Assembly (NCBI GenBank): GCA_043739325.1
Contig: JAYUFK010000364.1
Span: forward strand, 1-49,119
Origin: Roseiarcus sp043739325
Lineage (GTDB): Bacteria; Pseudomonadota; Alphaproteobacteria; Rhizobiales; Beijerinckiaceae
Length of the DNA stretch: 49,119 bases
Reading direction: 5' to 3'
In this document: positions 16,312 to 25,121 of the stretch, in pieces
Position numbering within the stretch: the stretch's first letter is position 1
How the letters are laid out: each line of letters begins with the position of its first letter
The notes under the pieces: generated by a model
The model's input: only the letters and a program-made list of their open reading frames with translations
Told to the model about the DNA's origin: nothing
The model's database searches: none
Position numbers and translations under genes: made by a program

Positions 16312-16577
16312 GCTTCGCCCGGCGCCTTAGCATTCACCGCGAGAGCATGAACGCCATCGGCGATTTCCTGCGCCAGCGCGGCGTAAATCATGCGATGGCG
16401 TTCGACCCGCCCCTTGCCGGCAAACGCCGCCGCGACCACATCAATACGGAAATGCGATTCGCCGCCGGCGCGCGCTCCTGCATGCCCGGCATGCAAATGC
16501 GATTCGTCTGTGACTTCGAGGCTGGTCGGATCGAGCGCACGCGTAAGTTCGGCCGCGATGCGTTGCTGCATTGTCAT
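16308..16577 (-). CDS. bolA: BolA family protein
   Basis: Protein of 89 aa, the standard BolA size. BolA proteins pair with monothiol glutaredoxins to carry or sense Fe-S clusters, and some influence morphology under stress. The conserved His-containing segment HLHAGHAG...GESHFRIDVV and the downstream RVERHRMIYAAL helix are the family pattern. It is divergent from the J-domain gene, with about 157 bases between, and overlaps the YcxB-like gene by four bases. The bolA / J-domain / cobS / cobT linkage is typical of Hyphomicrobiales. ATG at 16577 is taken; MTMQ leaves a second Met two codons later. Confidence 0.93.
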   Translation of the reverse strand: MTMQQRIAAELTRALDPTSLEVTDESHLHAGHAGARAGGESHFRIDVVAAAFAGKGRVERHRMIYAALAQEIADGVHALAVNAKAPGEA

Positions 16578-16734
16578 GGGCGCGCTTATTCCTGGATTTG
16601 ATGCGCCGCTGCGGTTTCAGCGGCATTATTCACGCGAACTTTATCTGTTTCGCGTGCAATGCGCGAGCGTCAAACCACGTGTGTCAAACAATCAGGGCTT
16701 GCCGCTCGGCCCACGCGATCTTATGGTCAATTCG

Positions 16735-17334
16735 ATGGATCTGAATTCACGCCTCTTCGACCGAATCCGCGTCAAATCCTCCGCGCCCAAGGAGCCGGAG
16801 CGCTTGGGCACGCCGTGTTCCCACCCGGGGTGCACGGCGCCGGGCGTCTTTCGTGCGCCCAAGGGCCGCGACCATGAGGGCGAGTATTTCACCTTCTGCA
16901 AGGACCACGTGCGCGAGTACAACGCGACCTACGATTATTTCAAAGGCATGAACGACGAAGCGCTGGCGAAATTCCGACAGGACGACATTGTCGGTCACCG
17001 CCCGACCTGGAAGATGGGCCCCAGGGGCGGCGCCCCCGGCCACGCGCCGCACCGCGACGAATCTGTCTTCGCCGAAGCGCGCACCGCCCGGCGTCGCGGC
17101 TCCGGCCGCAGCAGCACCTATAAGCATCAGCCGCGCTACAATGCTCTCGCTCTCAAGGCGCTGGCCGTACTCGAACTCGACGCCACCGCGGAAGAAGCGG
17201 GAATCAAGGCCCGCTACAAGGAATTGGTGAAACGCCACCATCCCGACGCGAATGGCGGCGACCGCTCGTCCGAAGACAAGTTGCGCGAGATTATTCAGGC
17301 CTATAATTTCCTGAAATCGAACAAACTGGTTTAA
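16735..17334 (+). CDS. J-domain molecular chaperone (DnaJ-like)
   Basis: Protein of 199 aa with its J domain at the C-terminus (about 135-199) rather than the N-terminus. The HPD motif is in KRHHPDANGGD, followed by a helix ending NFLKSNKLV. The N-terminal half holds a conserved Cys/His-containing stretch (PCSHPGCTAPG ... FTFCKDHVREYN) that could bind a metal. J proteins stimulate Hsp70 ATPase activity. ATG 16735 (MDLNSRLFDRIR) matches the usual start of this family. ATG 16723 is a possible alternative four codons earlier. The frame stays open to 16390, but that part overlaps bolA in antisense and is not coding. The gene is just upstream of cobS. Confidence 0.9.
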   Translation: MDLNSRLFDRIRVKSSAPKEPERLGTPCSHPGCTAPGVFRAPKGRDHEGEYFTFCKDHVREYNATYDYFKGMNDEALAKFRQDDIVGHRPTWKMGPRGGAPGHAPHRDESVFAEARTARRRGSGRSSTYKHQPRYNALALKALAVLELDATAEEAGIKARYKELVKRHHPDANGGDRSSEDKLREIIQAYNFLKSNKLV

Positions 17335-17394
17335 GCGCGTTCGGCGCGCCCGAAAATGCGGCGCATGCGACGGTTTATTGTCGCCGCCGCCCTT

Positions 17395-17422
17395 TTGCCC
17401 GCCGCCTGAATGTTTGTATAAA
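17395..17422 (+). promoter_or_regulatory. Putative promoter of cobS
   Basis: TTGCCC (17395-17400) and TATAAA (17417-17422) are spaced by 16 bases in the 129-base gap between the J-domain gene and cobS. The hexamers match four and five of six consensus positions. The transcript would have a short leader of about 35 bases. I see no cobalamin riboswitch elements here. Confidence 0.4.
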
Positions 17423-17463
17423 GCTCTGTCAGCCTCCCCGCAGCCCCGGGCGGGCTTGGAGGA

Positions 17464-18474
17464 ATGATGACAATCGCATTGCCGCAAGCCGATCTGAAAA
17501 GCGCCGTTCCGGGCCTGCCTGACGTCAAGATTTCCGTGCGCAAAGTGTTCGGAATCGACTCGGATATGATGGCTCCGGGGTTTTCCGCGCCCGACGAGCA
17601 TGTGCCCGATTTCGACCCCGACTATCTCTTCGATCGCGACACCACTTTGGCGATTCTCGCCGGTTTCGCCTTCAATCGCCGCGTGATGATCACCGGCTAT
17701 CACGGCACGGGCAAGTCGACGCATATCGAGCAGGTCGCGGCGCGGCTCAACTGGCCGCTGGTGCGCATCAACCTCGATAGCCATGTCTCGCGCATCGATC
17801 TCGTCGGCAAGGACGCGATCGTCCTGAAAGACGGCAAGCAGGTCACCGAGTTCCGCGATGGCATCCTGCCGTGGGCGCTGCAAAACAACATCGCGCTGTG
17901 TTTCGACGAATACGACGCGGGCCGGCCGGATGTGATGTTCGTCATCCAGCGCGTGCTCGAAGTCTCCGGGCGGCTGACTTTGCTCGATCAGCGCCGCGTC
18001 ATACGGCCGCACCCGGCATTCCGCCTGTTCGCCACCGCCAACACGGTCGGCCTCGGCGATACCTCCGGGCTTTATCACGGCACGCAGCAGATCAATCAGG
18101 GCCAGATGGACCGCTGGTCGATCGTCGCCACGCTCAACTTCCTGCCGCATGACAAGGAAGTCGACATCGTGCTGGCGAAATCCCCCGCGCATCGCGGCAA
18201 GAAGGAAGGGCGCGACATCGTCAACAAGATGGTGCGCGTCGCGGACCTCACCCGCAACGCCTTCATCAACGGCGATCTGTCGACGGTCATGTCGCCGCGC
18301 ACGGTCATCACCTGGGCGGAGAACGCCGACATCTTCAAGGACGTCGGCTTCGCCTTCCGTCTGACCTTCCTCAACAAGTGCGATGAGCTGGAGCGCACGC
18401 TGGTCGCCGAATTCTACCAGCGTTGCTTTGGTCAGGAATTGCCCGAGAGCGCGCTGAACGTGGCGCTAAGCTGA
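17464..18474 (+). CDS. cobS: Cobaltochelatase subunit CobS
   Basis: AAA+ ATPase of 336 aa that, with CobT and CobN, inserts cobalt into hydrogenobyrinic acid a,c-diamide in the aerobic cobalamin pathway. The Walker A loop GYHGTGKST (about residues 79-87), the Walker B stretch IALCFDEYDAG and the sensor region LFATANTVGLGDTSGLYHGTQQ are all clear. GGAGG at 17458-17462 is only one base from ATG 17464 but four from ATG 17467, so translation may begin at the second Met. The cobT gene follows 188 bases later with a palindromic repeat in between. Nothing is missing from the catalytic motifs. Confidence 0.97.
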   Translation: MMTIALPQADLKSAVPGLPDVKISVRKVFGIDSDMMAPGFSAPDEHVPDFDPDYLFDRDTTLAILAGFAFNRRVMITGYHGTGKSTHIEQVAARLNWPLVRINLDSHVSRIDLVGKDAIVLKDGKQVTEFRDGILPWALQNNIALCFDEYDAGRPDVMFVIQRVLEVSGRLTLLDQRRVIRPHPAFRLFATANTVGLGDTSGLYHGTQQINQGQMDRWSIVATLNFLPHDKEVDIVLAKSPAHRGKKEGRDIVNKMVRVADLTRNAFINGDLSTVMSPRTVITWAENADIFKDVGFAFRLTFLNKCDELERTLVAEFYQRCFGQELPESALNVALS

Positions 18475-18493
18475 GGTGCGTCACAAGCTCAGC

Positions 18494-18603
18494 CGTCTTG
18501 GCCGGGCTTGTCCCGGCCATCCACGCGGTCAGGTTTGGCGACACGGCGCCGTCTAGGTGCTGACGGAAAGGCGTGGATGGCCGGGACAAGCCCGGCCAAG
18601 ACG
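18494..18603. repeat. Palindromic intergenic repeat between cobS and cobT
   Basis: Two perfect 33-base inverted arms, 18494-18526 and 18571-18603, flank a 44-base loop. Each arm contains its own smaller palindrome around GGCCGGGACAAGCCCGGCC. The unit encodes nothing plausible and could fold into a very stable stem in the cobS-cobT transcript. GGCCGGGACAAGCCCGGCC-type palindromes are, from memory, common in intergenic DNA of Hyphomicrobiales. I assign it to a REP-like or MITE-like family by form only. Confidence 0.85.
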
Positions 18604-18662
18604 CGAGCGAGATGCGAGATCGTTGCGCAAGGCAACCCCTCTTAACGGAACAATCGACTTCA

Positions 18663-20591
18663 ATGCCCCCAATCGACGTCAAACCCACCAACCGCAAGCC
18701 CGCCGGCAAGGCCGAAGCGGCGAACGAGCCGTTCAAGCGCGCCATCGCCTCGTGCGCGCGCGCCATGTCGCGCCACCCCGAGCTCGAAATCGCCTTTGCC
18801 GCCGACAAGCCGTCGCTGGTCACCGGCCCGGAAGGCTCCAAGGCGCGCCTGCCCGAGCCGCCGCGCAAACCCAATCCGCGCGAGGCCGCGATCCTGCGCG
18901 GTCTCGCCGATTCGATGTCGCTGCGCCTCGCCTGTCACGACGAAGGCGTTCACCGCAAATTCGCGCCGCAAAATCAGGCGGCGCGTTCCTTGTTCGACGC
19001 TGTCGAGCAAGCGCGCGTCGAGGCGATCGGCGCCCGGCGGATGGAAGGCGTCGCCTCCAACCTGACGGCGATGCTCGACGACCGCTTTCACCGCAGCCCG
19101 CACGCGGAAGCGACGGACCGTAGCGAGGCGCCGCTTGAAGACGCTGTCGCGATGATGGTGCGCGAGCGCCTGACCGGCCTTGCGCCGCCGCCCGGCGCCA
19201 AGCGCATCGTCGATCTCTGGCGCCCGGTCATCGAGAGCAAGGCCGGCGCGGCCCTCGACAAGCTCGACGGCGCGCTGCTCGACCAGCGCACGTTCGCCCG
19301 CTCGGTGCACAAATTACTGGCTTCGCTCGACATGGCCAGCGATTCGGATGCCGATTCCGAGGACGAGGACGGCGAGACGGACGACGATTCGTCGCCCGAC
19401 AATGCCGACGAAGGCGACGCGGAGGGCGAGGACCAGCAGTCGAGCGAGTCGATGGAGATGGAGTCGTCCGACGAGTCCTCCGACGAGCTTGAGGAAGGCG
19501 CGATGGAGGCGGCGGACGCGCCATCGGGCGAATTCTCCGATGAATCGGAAGCTGGCGACGCCGATGAGGCGGCCGAGAGCCCGCCCGCGCCGTCGTCCGG
19601 GGCCGACCGCCGCGGCCCGGATTACAAGGCGTTCACGACGAAGTTCGACGAAGAGATCAAAGCCGAGGATTTGTGCGAACCGGAGGAATTGCAACGGTTG
19701 CGCGATTATCTCGACAAGCAGTTGCAGAACCTTTCGAGCGTCGTCTCGCGCCTCGCCAATCGCTTGCAACGGCGCCTGATGGCGCAGCAAAATCGCTCGT
19801 GGGAGTTCGATCTCGAAGAGGGGATGCTCGATCCGGCGCGCCTGTCGCGCGTCGTCATCGATCCGCAGCAGCCGCTTTCGTTCAAGCGCGAAAAGGACAT
19901 GGATTTTCGCGACACGGTGGTGACGCTGCTGATCGACAATTCCGGCTCGATGCGCGGTCGCCCGATCACCGTCGCCGCCACCTGCGCCGATATTCTGGCG
20001 CGCACGCTGGAGCGCTGCGGCGTCAAGGTCGAGATTCTCGGCTTCACCACGCGGGCGTGGAAGGGCGGGCAAGCGCGTGAAGCGTGGCTGCAAGCAGGCA
20101 AACCCGCCGCGCCCGGCCGCCTCAACGATTTGCGCCACCTCATCTATAAGAGCGCCGACGCGCCGTGGCGGCGCGCGCGCAAGAACCTTGGCCTGATGAT
20201 GCGCGAGGGCCTCCTGAAGGAAAACATCGACGGCGAGGCGCTTGACTGGGCGCATCAACGCCTGTTGGGCCGCCCCGAACAGCGCCGCATCCTGATGATG
20301 ATTTCCGACGGCGCGCCGGTCGATGATTCAACGCTGTCGGTCAACTCCGGCAATTATCTCGAACGCCATCTGCGCTATGTCATCGAGGAAATCGAGACGC
20401 GCTCGCCGATCGAACTCATCGCCATCGGCATCGGCCACGACGTGACCCGCTACTATCGCCGCGCCGTGACGATCGTCGACGCGGAAGAACTTGGCGGCGC
20501 GATGACGGAGAAGCTGGCGGAGTTGTTCGACGAGAAGGCCGCGCCGGCGAAGACGGCGAGGCCGGTGCGGGCGAGGAAGAAGGCGGCTTGA
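18663..20591 (+). CDS. cobT: Cobaltochelatase subunit CobT
   Basis: Protein of 642 aa, partner of the AAA+ subunit CobS in ATP-dependent cobalt chelation. The C-terminal third is a von Willebrand A-like domain with the metal-ion-dependent adhesion motif DNSGSMRGRP (start near residue 425). The middle holds a long acidic run (about residues 225-310, dominated by Asp, Glu and Ser), typical of CobT and its magnesium-chelatase relatives. The frame is open from 18573, but that part lies inside the palindromic repeat. ATG 18663 gives the usual N-terminus. The gene probably shares the cobS transcript. Confidence 0.96.
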   Translation: MPPIDVKPTNRKPAGKAEAANEPFKRAIASCARAMSRHPELEIAFAADKPSLVTGPEGSKARLPEPPRKPNPREAAILRGLADSMSLRLACHDEGVHRKFAPQNQAARSLFDAVEQARVEAIGARRMEGVASNLTAMLDDRFHRSPHAEATDRSEAPLEDAVAMMVRERLTGLAPPPGAKRIVDLWRPVIESKAGAALDKLDGALLDQRTFARSVHKLLASLDMASDSDADSEDEDGETDDDSSPDNADEGDAEGEDQQSSESMEMESSDESSDELEEGAMEAADAPSGEFSDESEAGDADEAAESPPAPSSGADRRGPDYKAFTTKFDEEIKAEDLCEPEELQRLRDYLDKQLQNLSSVVSRLANRLQRRLMAQQNRSWEFDLEEGMLDPARLSRVVIDPQQPLSFKREKDMDFRDTVVTLLIDNSGSMRGRPITVAATCADILARTLERCGVKVEILGFTTRAWKGGQAREAWLQAGKPAAPGRLNDLRHLIYKSADAPWRRARKNLGLMMREGLLKENIDGEALDWAHQRLLGRPEQRRILMMISDGAPVDDSTLSVNSGNYLERHLRYVIEEIETRSPIELIAIGIGHDVTRYYRRAVTIVDAEELGGAMTEKLAELFDEKAAPAKTARPVRARKKAA

Positions 20592-20616
20592 GGGCGCTTG
20601 CCGAAATGAATTCAGC

Positions 20617-21363
20617 ATGAAGCTCCAATTGGGGTCATCACTCGATGACTATATCAATTGCGGCGACGAGACGACGCGAAAGCTCTTGAAGGCGGACGGT
20701 CCGCTGATCCAAGCGCTAAAGAAGTGCCATGACTTTTTTGCCAACACACTTTGGGCTGACACGAATGACTTGAGTCCGATACCGGCTCTTTTATCGACCA
20801 ACGCGTTCATGCTCTTTTTGAGCGGCATTCGGATGGCCATGACCGGTCATGCGTCTGCAATATTTCCCAACCTTAGGACTGCGCTGGAGTCCGCGTGTTA
20901 CGCGTTCGTCATGGTCCAGGACTCTTCTACGGAGCAGATATGGACCGATCGGCATAAGGATGAACGCGGTCGGAGGTTGTGCAAGCAAAGGTTTCTATCG
21001 GCGGTTCGCGATACAGCGAACAAACTTAATGAGGTTCAAGCTGACAGCGGGGATTGGATAGTAGAGGCGTATGAGTCGGCAATTGACTTTGGCGCGCATC
21101 CCAATGCGCGCTCTGTGTTCATGCATGTTTCGTTCGGACCGGACGAAGAAGACGGGCTTCAGCGTGTAAACTTAGCGGGGCTCTACGACTCCGAATCTCC
21201 GAATACCAAATCCTCGCTTGTCGCGTGTATGGATTACGGCTTGGCAATTGCAATCGTGCTCACTCGGTGTCTCAAGAACCCGTCGTCGGATATTGGGGCA
21301 AAGTTAAACGAACTCAATGAAATTAAAAAGCGCGTTACGGCTGGGTTTGGCGCCGTTGAATAG
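20617..21363 (+). CDS. Hypothetical protein, AT-richer than its surroundings
   Basis: Protein of 248 aa that I do not recognise. It is soluble and mostly helical by eye, with moderately hydrophobic helices near residues 58-76 and 90-106 and another at 205-220, and no signal peptide. Cys residues are scattered (about eight) without a metal-binding pattern. Codon third positions are much less GC-biased than in cobT or the liv genes, which suggests a different origin. It starts 25 bases after cobT with a weak ribosome site and precedes a toxin-antitoxin pair, so this 1.8 kb patch looks accessory. No function is proposed. Confidence 0.7.
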   Translation: MKLQLGSSLDDYINCGDETTRKLLKADGPLIQALKKCHDFFANTLWADTNDLSPIPALLSTNAFMLFLSGIRMAMTGHASAIFPNLRTALESACYAFVMVQDSSTEQIWTDRHKDERGRRLCKQRFLSAVRDTANKLNEVQADSGDWIVEAYESAIDFGAHPNARSVFMHVSFGPDEEDGLQRVNLAGLYDSESPNTKSSLVACMDYGLAIAIVLTRCLKNPSSDIGAKLNELNEIKKRVTAGFGAVE

Positions 21364-21488
21364 GAGATTGAATGCTCAAACGTATCGCGGCAACACGATT
21401 GAGATGATTTCCAAGGCAAGCAATCGTTTGGAACCATCGCAAAGTTGTTTCTTGCTTTGTGTGACAATGCGGCCTATTCTGCACACAA

Positions 21489-21830
21489 ATGCCTGAGGCT
21501 CGAATGGCCCGCAATGCGACCGCTCAATTCAAATCGCCCCCACCCCTCGTTAAGCAGCGGGCTACCAAGCGCAAGCCGCCGCCAAACCCCGCGCGCGTCG
21601 CGCTCGAAGATGCCCGCAGCGCCGGCCTGCTGGACGGCGAGCGCAGCGAGCATGTCAGCTTTCGCGCGCCGCGCGCGCTGGTCGAGGCGGCGCGCAAGGC
21701 GAGCGGGGTGACTTCGACGACGGAGCTCGGCCTGCTTGCCCTCGCGACGCTGGCGCAGCCCGATCCCGTGGCGCAATACATGACCCGACATCGCGGCGCG
21801 CTCGGCAAAGACCACACGCTTGAGACCTGA
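21489..21830 (+). CDS. Ribbon-helix-helix-like antitoxin of a PIN module
   Basis: Protein of 113 aa. Residues 1-45 are basic and Pro-rich. Residues 53-90 read HVSFRAPRALVEAARKASGVTSTTELGLLALATLA, one strand followed by two helices, as in ribbon-helix-helix antitoxins (the first 20 residues already show the pattern). It ends with TGA at 21828-21830, overlapping the start of the PIN-domain gene by 11 bases. That arrangement is standard for VapB/VapC-type modules, where the small upstream protein binds the toxin and represses the operon. A later internal start, for example at MARNATAQ (21504), is possible. The antitoxin role is inferred from position and fold pattern. Confidence 0.68.
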   Translation: MPEARMARNATAQFKSPPPLVKQRATKRKPPPNPARVALEDARSAGLLDGERSEHVSFRAPRALVEAARKASGVTSTTELGLLALATLAQPDPVAQYMTRHRGALGKDHTLET

Positions 21831-22380
21831 TCTCGCCGCTTCGCTTCGTCTGATCAAACCCGACAAGCGGACAAGTCAACTCAGGCCGAGGCCTCGCGGC
21901 GAATTGACATTCGCGACCGCGGTGGCCGCGCGAGGTCAGCCGGCGTTCGTTCTCGACACCAATGTCTATATTCTGGACGCGGGAAACAATCTGCCGGACG
22001 CGGCGCAAACCCTGATTGACCGAGGGCTGCTCTATCACTGCACGGTATGTCTGGCCGAACTCGCCCTCGGCGTGGCCAATGCCGATCCGACGCGACCGAA
22101 CTGGGCCGACATGCGCGACCATTATTCAGATCTGATGGCGCGCATACCGGAGAGCCGAGTCATCAGCCCCGACGAGAAAATCTGGCTCGACGCGGGAACG
22201 ATCGCGGGGACGCTCGGCAGGACCCAAAACTATCAAAAACATCAGCGCAAGGAGTGTCTCAACGACGCTTTGATCTTTCTCACCGCCGCCAAAGCCGGCC
22301 TCCCCGTCCTGACTGCCAATCGCGACGAGTTCGACCTGATTCAACAACTGGCGCCGTATGGAAATTTCATCGCGTTCTGA
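21820..22380 (+). CDS. PIN-domain ribonuclease toxin (VapC-like)
   Basis: Protein of 186 aa. The PIN nuclease domain starts at about residue 42 with FVLDTNVYIL, whose D46 is the first acidic metal ligand. E80 (CLAELALG), D149 (ECLNDALI) and D169 (TANRDEFDLI) supply the other acidic residues expected in the active site. PIN toxins of VapBC modules cut specific RNAs such as tRNAs; the target here is unknown. The likely start TTG 21820 overlaps the upstream antitoxin gene. The first 40 residues are basic and outside the PIN fold, so a later start is possible, but no good ATG is seen. Spacing and overlap argue for one transcript. Confidence 0.82.
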   Translation: MRPDLAASLRLIKPDKRTSQLRPRPRGELTFATAVAARGQPAFVLDTNVYILDAGNNLPDAAQTLIDRGLLYHCTVCLAELALGVANADPTRPNWADMRDHYSDLMARIPESRVISPDEKIWLDAGTIAGTLGRTQNYQKHQRKECLNDALIFLTAAKAGLPVLTANRDEFDLIQQLAPYGNFIAF

Positions 22381-22705
22381 ACAGGCCCGCGGCGCTCGGC
22401 GAATTCCTGCATTGTATCGATTATCTATCTGAAATCATTGGTATAACTGTCTCACAGCGCTGCCGTTTCGCAACATATTGTGGACAAATCGGCCAAGTCG
22501 CCTGACAATGGCGAACAGGCTGTTTGAAATCGCTGGCGCGGCATCGAAGCCGCGACGTTGGCGCGAATCTCCGGGGCTTGTCGCCAGTGGATGCTCGCGA
22601 TGCCGCGAGACGTGCGGATGAGCGGAAAAATGGCGCCTATCCCGATGAATTCCTTGGAAACCTGTCCTGGATTGTCGCCCGAAGCCTTGCCGTCGGCGAA
22701 CCCCT
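22381..22705. other. Gap between the PIN toxin and livF
   Basis: 325 bases between two convergent genes. The left third (22381-22490) is AT-richer and ends near a TATTGTGGACAAAT stretch. The rest is GC-rich but its translations do not resemble proteins. I see no hairpin with a T run strong enough to call a terminator. Confidence 0.5.
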
Positions 22706-23428
22706 TCAATCCGCCAGCTCCCATTTCTCCGCGCTCGCTCCCGCCAGCTTCCTCACCCTCTCTTCGTCCTTGGCGAACTCGCGCGCGTCGCCTTCGTAGA
22801 CGATCTTGCCGTCGTCCAGCACATAAGCTCGATCCGCGATCTCCACCGCCGCGCGCACATTCTGTTCGACCAGCAGCACCGACATGCCCTCCTTGCGCGC
22901 TGACGCGACGACCTTGAAGACTTCCTCGACGATCAGCGGCGCGAGGCCCTGCGAGGGTTCGTCGAGCATCAGCAATTTGGGATTGAGCAGCAGCGCGCGG
23001 GCGATCGACAGCATCTCCTGCTCGCCGCCCGAGAGCTGACGCCCCTTGTTGGTCTTGCGCTGGGCGAGGCGCGGAAACAATGTGTAGACGCGGGGAATCG
23101 TCCACGGTCCCGGCCGCTCCAGGGGAACGCGGAGATTTTCATCGACCGTCAGATTGGTGAAGATGCGCCGCCCCTCGGGGACATAGCCGACGCCCATCGC
23201 CGCCAGCCGATACGGCGGCAGGCGCGTCGTCTCCTGGCCGAAGGCGCGCACGACGCCGCCGCGCGCTGGCGTCAGGCCCATGAGGGAGCGCAGCGTCGTC
23301 GTCTTGCCCGCGCCGTTGCGGCCTAACAGTGTGACGATTTCGCCTTCGCGCACATTGAGCGAGACGCCGTGCAGGATGTGGCTCTTGCCGTAAAAAGTCT
23401 CGATATTTTCGGCTTCGATCGCGTTCAT
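22706..23428 (-). CDS. livF: Branched-chain amino acid-type ABC transporter ATPase LivF
   Basis: ATPase of 240 aa in the hydrophobic amino acid uptake (HAAT) family. The Walker A loop GRNGAGKTT, the signature QLSGGEQEM, the Walker B LLMLDEPSQGLAP and the switch His region are in normal order. LivF and LivG form the nucleotide-binding dimer that powers the LivHM permease. Its ATG at 23426-23428 overlaps the livG stop by four bases (ATGA). The C-terminal extension after DGKIVYEG is short and typical. Substrates of this family include leucine, other amino acids, amides and urea; which applies here is not shown. Confidence 0.95.
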   Translation of the reverse strand: MNAIEAENIETFYGKSHILHGVSLNVREGEIVTLLGRNGAGKTTTLRSLMGLTPARGGVVRAFGQETTRLPPYRLAAMGVGYVPEGRRIFTNLTVDENLRVPLERPGPWTIPRVYTLFPRLAQRKTNKGRQLSGGEQEMLSIARALLLNPKLLMLDEPSQGLAPLIVEEVFKVVASARKEGMSVLLVEQNVRAAVEIADRAYVLDDGKIVYEGDAREFAKDEERVRKLAGASAEKWELAD

Positions 23429-24174
23429 GCGGCTTTACCGAGATAGGCGGCCTGAACGATTTCGCTTGTCGCGATTTCCCCCGGCGTTCCCTCGGCGAGC
23501 ACGGCGCCTTCGGCCAGCACCATGATGCGCTGGGCGAGATTGAAGACGACGCGCATGTCGTGCTCGATCAGCACGATCGTCAGCCCCTTGTCGCGATGCA
23601 GCCGGCGGATCAGCCGCGCGGTGTCGTAGGTCTCCTGATCGCCCATGCCCGCCGTGGGTTCGTCGAGCATGAGGATGCGCGGCCGCAATGCCAGCGCCAT
23701 CATGATCTCGGTGGCGCGCTGATCGCCATGCGAGAGTTCGCCGACGAGCCGATCCCGCTTGTCACCAAGGCCGCTGAGGTCGAGCAGCTCGCTCAGCCGC
23801 GCGCGCATTTGTTGCTCCTCGCCAGCAGACAGACGCACGCGCAGGCGATGACCCGCCGCGACGTCGACCGCGATGCGCAAATTCTCGCCGACGCTGAGTT
23901 CGGGAAAAATTTCGGTGATCTGAAACGTGCGGGACATGCCGAGGCGAACGCGTTCTTCTGGCTCAAGCAGCGTGATGTCCTGATCGTTGAAGCGGATGCT
24001 CCCGGATGTCGGCGGAAAAAAACCGCTGACGAGATTGAAGAAGGTCGTCTTGCCCGCGCCATTCGGGCCGATGATGGCGCGCAGTTCGCCCGTCTCCACC
24101 TTGAGCGAAACGCCATCGACCGCGGTCAGGCTGCCGAATTGCTTGGCGACGTTGTCGACTTCGAGCAGGCTCAT
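23425..24174 (-). CDS. livG: Branched-chain amino acid-type ABC transporter ATPase LivG
   Basis: ATPase of 249 aa, starting MSLLEVDNVAKQFG. Walker A is GPNGAGKTT, Walker B LMLDEPTAGM, and the signature loop reads ELSHGDQRATE, the looser version seen in LivG rather than the LSGGQ of LivF. The start ATG 24172-24174 overlaps the livM stop as ATGA. The frame remains open upstream to 24777, but that part lies over livM in another frame and is not coding. It pairs with LivF on the cytoplasmic face of the LivHM permease. Confidence 0.95.
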   Translation of the reverse strand: MSLLEVDNVAKQFGSLTAVDGVSLKVETGELRAIIGPNGAGKTTFFNLVSGFFPPTSGSIRFNDQDITLLEPEERVRLGMSRTFQITEIFPELSVGENLRIAVDVAAGHRLRVRLSAGEEQQMRARLSELLDLSGLGDKRDRLVGELSHGDQRATEIMMALALRPRILMLDEPTAGMGDQETYDTARLIRRLHRDKGLTIVLIEHDMRVVFNLAQRIMVLAEGAVLAEGTPGEIATSEIVQAAYLGKAA

Positions 24175-25121
24175 GCGGCGATCCGTCGGCGAAGCGTCCC
24201 TAGCACGCCGCGCGGGAAGAACAGCACGACGAGAATGAAGAAGAGGCCGATGACGGACATCCAGTTCTGCGTCTCGCTTGAGACAAAATCCTGCAACGCA
24301 ACGAAGATCGCCGCGCCGATCAGCGGCCCCCAGAACGAGCGCATGCCGCCCAGCACCGCCATGATGACGAACTCGCCCGATTGATCGAAGCGCAGCGCGC
24401 GCGGATCGACGAAATTGTTGAGCAGCGCGTACAGCGCTCCCGCCAGGCTCATGAAGAACCCTGAAATGACGAACGACAGCCAGATGTGCTGTTCGACGGG
24501 GATGCCAAGAAAGCGCGCGCGCCGCTCGTTCTCGCGGATGGCGATCAATGTGCGCCCGAACGGCGAGCGCAGCAACGCCGCGAGAATCGCCGCGGCGAGC
24601 GCAAAGAAAAAGAGCGCGAAATAATAGAAGGCGACGTCGCGTTTGAAGATGTCGACCGACCAGCTGCCAATCCCGATTGGCATGCGGTGCCATCCGTTGA
24701 GGCCATCGTCGCCGCCGGTGACAGTGTTCCAGCGGAACGCGATGAAGTAGAAAATCTGACCGAAGGCAATCGTGCACATTGCGAAATACACGCCGCGCCG
24801 TTTGCGAATGAGCGCGCCGATGATGGCGGCGGCGATCGTGCCGACAATGACGCCGGCAAGGATGCCGAGGAACGTGTCGGGCGCGAGATAGCGGATGGTC
24901 AATCCGGCGCCATAAGCGCCGAGACCGAAATAGGCGGCATGGCCGAACGACAGCACGCCGGTGTAGCCGAGCAGGAAATTCAGCGACATCGCGGCGAGGC
25001 CCATGACCACGATGCGCGAGGCGAGCGCTGTGTAACCGCCGACCCAGTTCATCCAGAACGGCATGGTGAGCAGCACGAGCCAGATCGCGATGTCGAGCTT
25101 GCGTTTGGCGAGGCCGTTCAA
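24171..25121 (-). CDS. livM: Branched-chain amino acid-type ABC transporter permease LivM
   Basis: Permease of 316 aa with about eight to ten membrane helices. The conserved stretch LNFLLGYTGVLSFGHAAYFGLGAY is the LivM family hallmark (here seen in two adjoining parts near residues 40-65), followed by LRSPFGRTLIAIRENERRA, the cytoplasmic coupling loop. The start is TTG at 25119-25121, with GGGAG seven bases upstream. It overlaps the livH stop (TTGA), which decides it against the internal ATG. LivM forms the channel with LivH. The frame extends upstream to 26042 but there it shadows livH. Confidence 0.93.
   Translation of the reverse strand: MNGLAKRKLDIAIWLVLLTMPFWMNWVGGYTALASRIVVMGLAAMSLNFLLGYTGVLSFGHAAYFGLGAYGAGLTIRYLAPDTFLGILAGVIVGTIAAAIIGALIRKRRGVYFAMCTIAFGQIFYFIAFRWNTVTGGDDGLNGWHRMPIGIGSWSVDIFKRDVAFYYFALFFFALAAAILAALLRSPFGRTLIAIRENERRARFLGIPVEQHIWLSFVISGFFMSLAGALYALLNNFVDPRALRFDQSGEFVIMAVLGGMRSFWGPLIGAAIFVALQDFVSSETQNWMSVIGLFFILVVLFFPRGVLGTLRRRIAA

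Noticed and set aside
17335..17463. Cobalamin riboswitch before cobS
   Set aside because: The gap is only 129 bases and lacks the conserved B12-box pattern.
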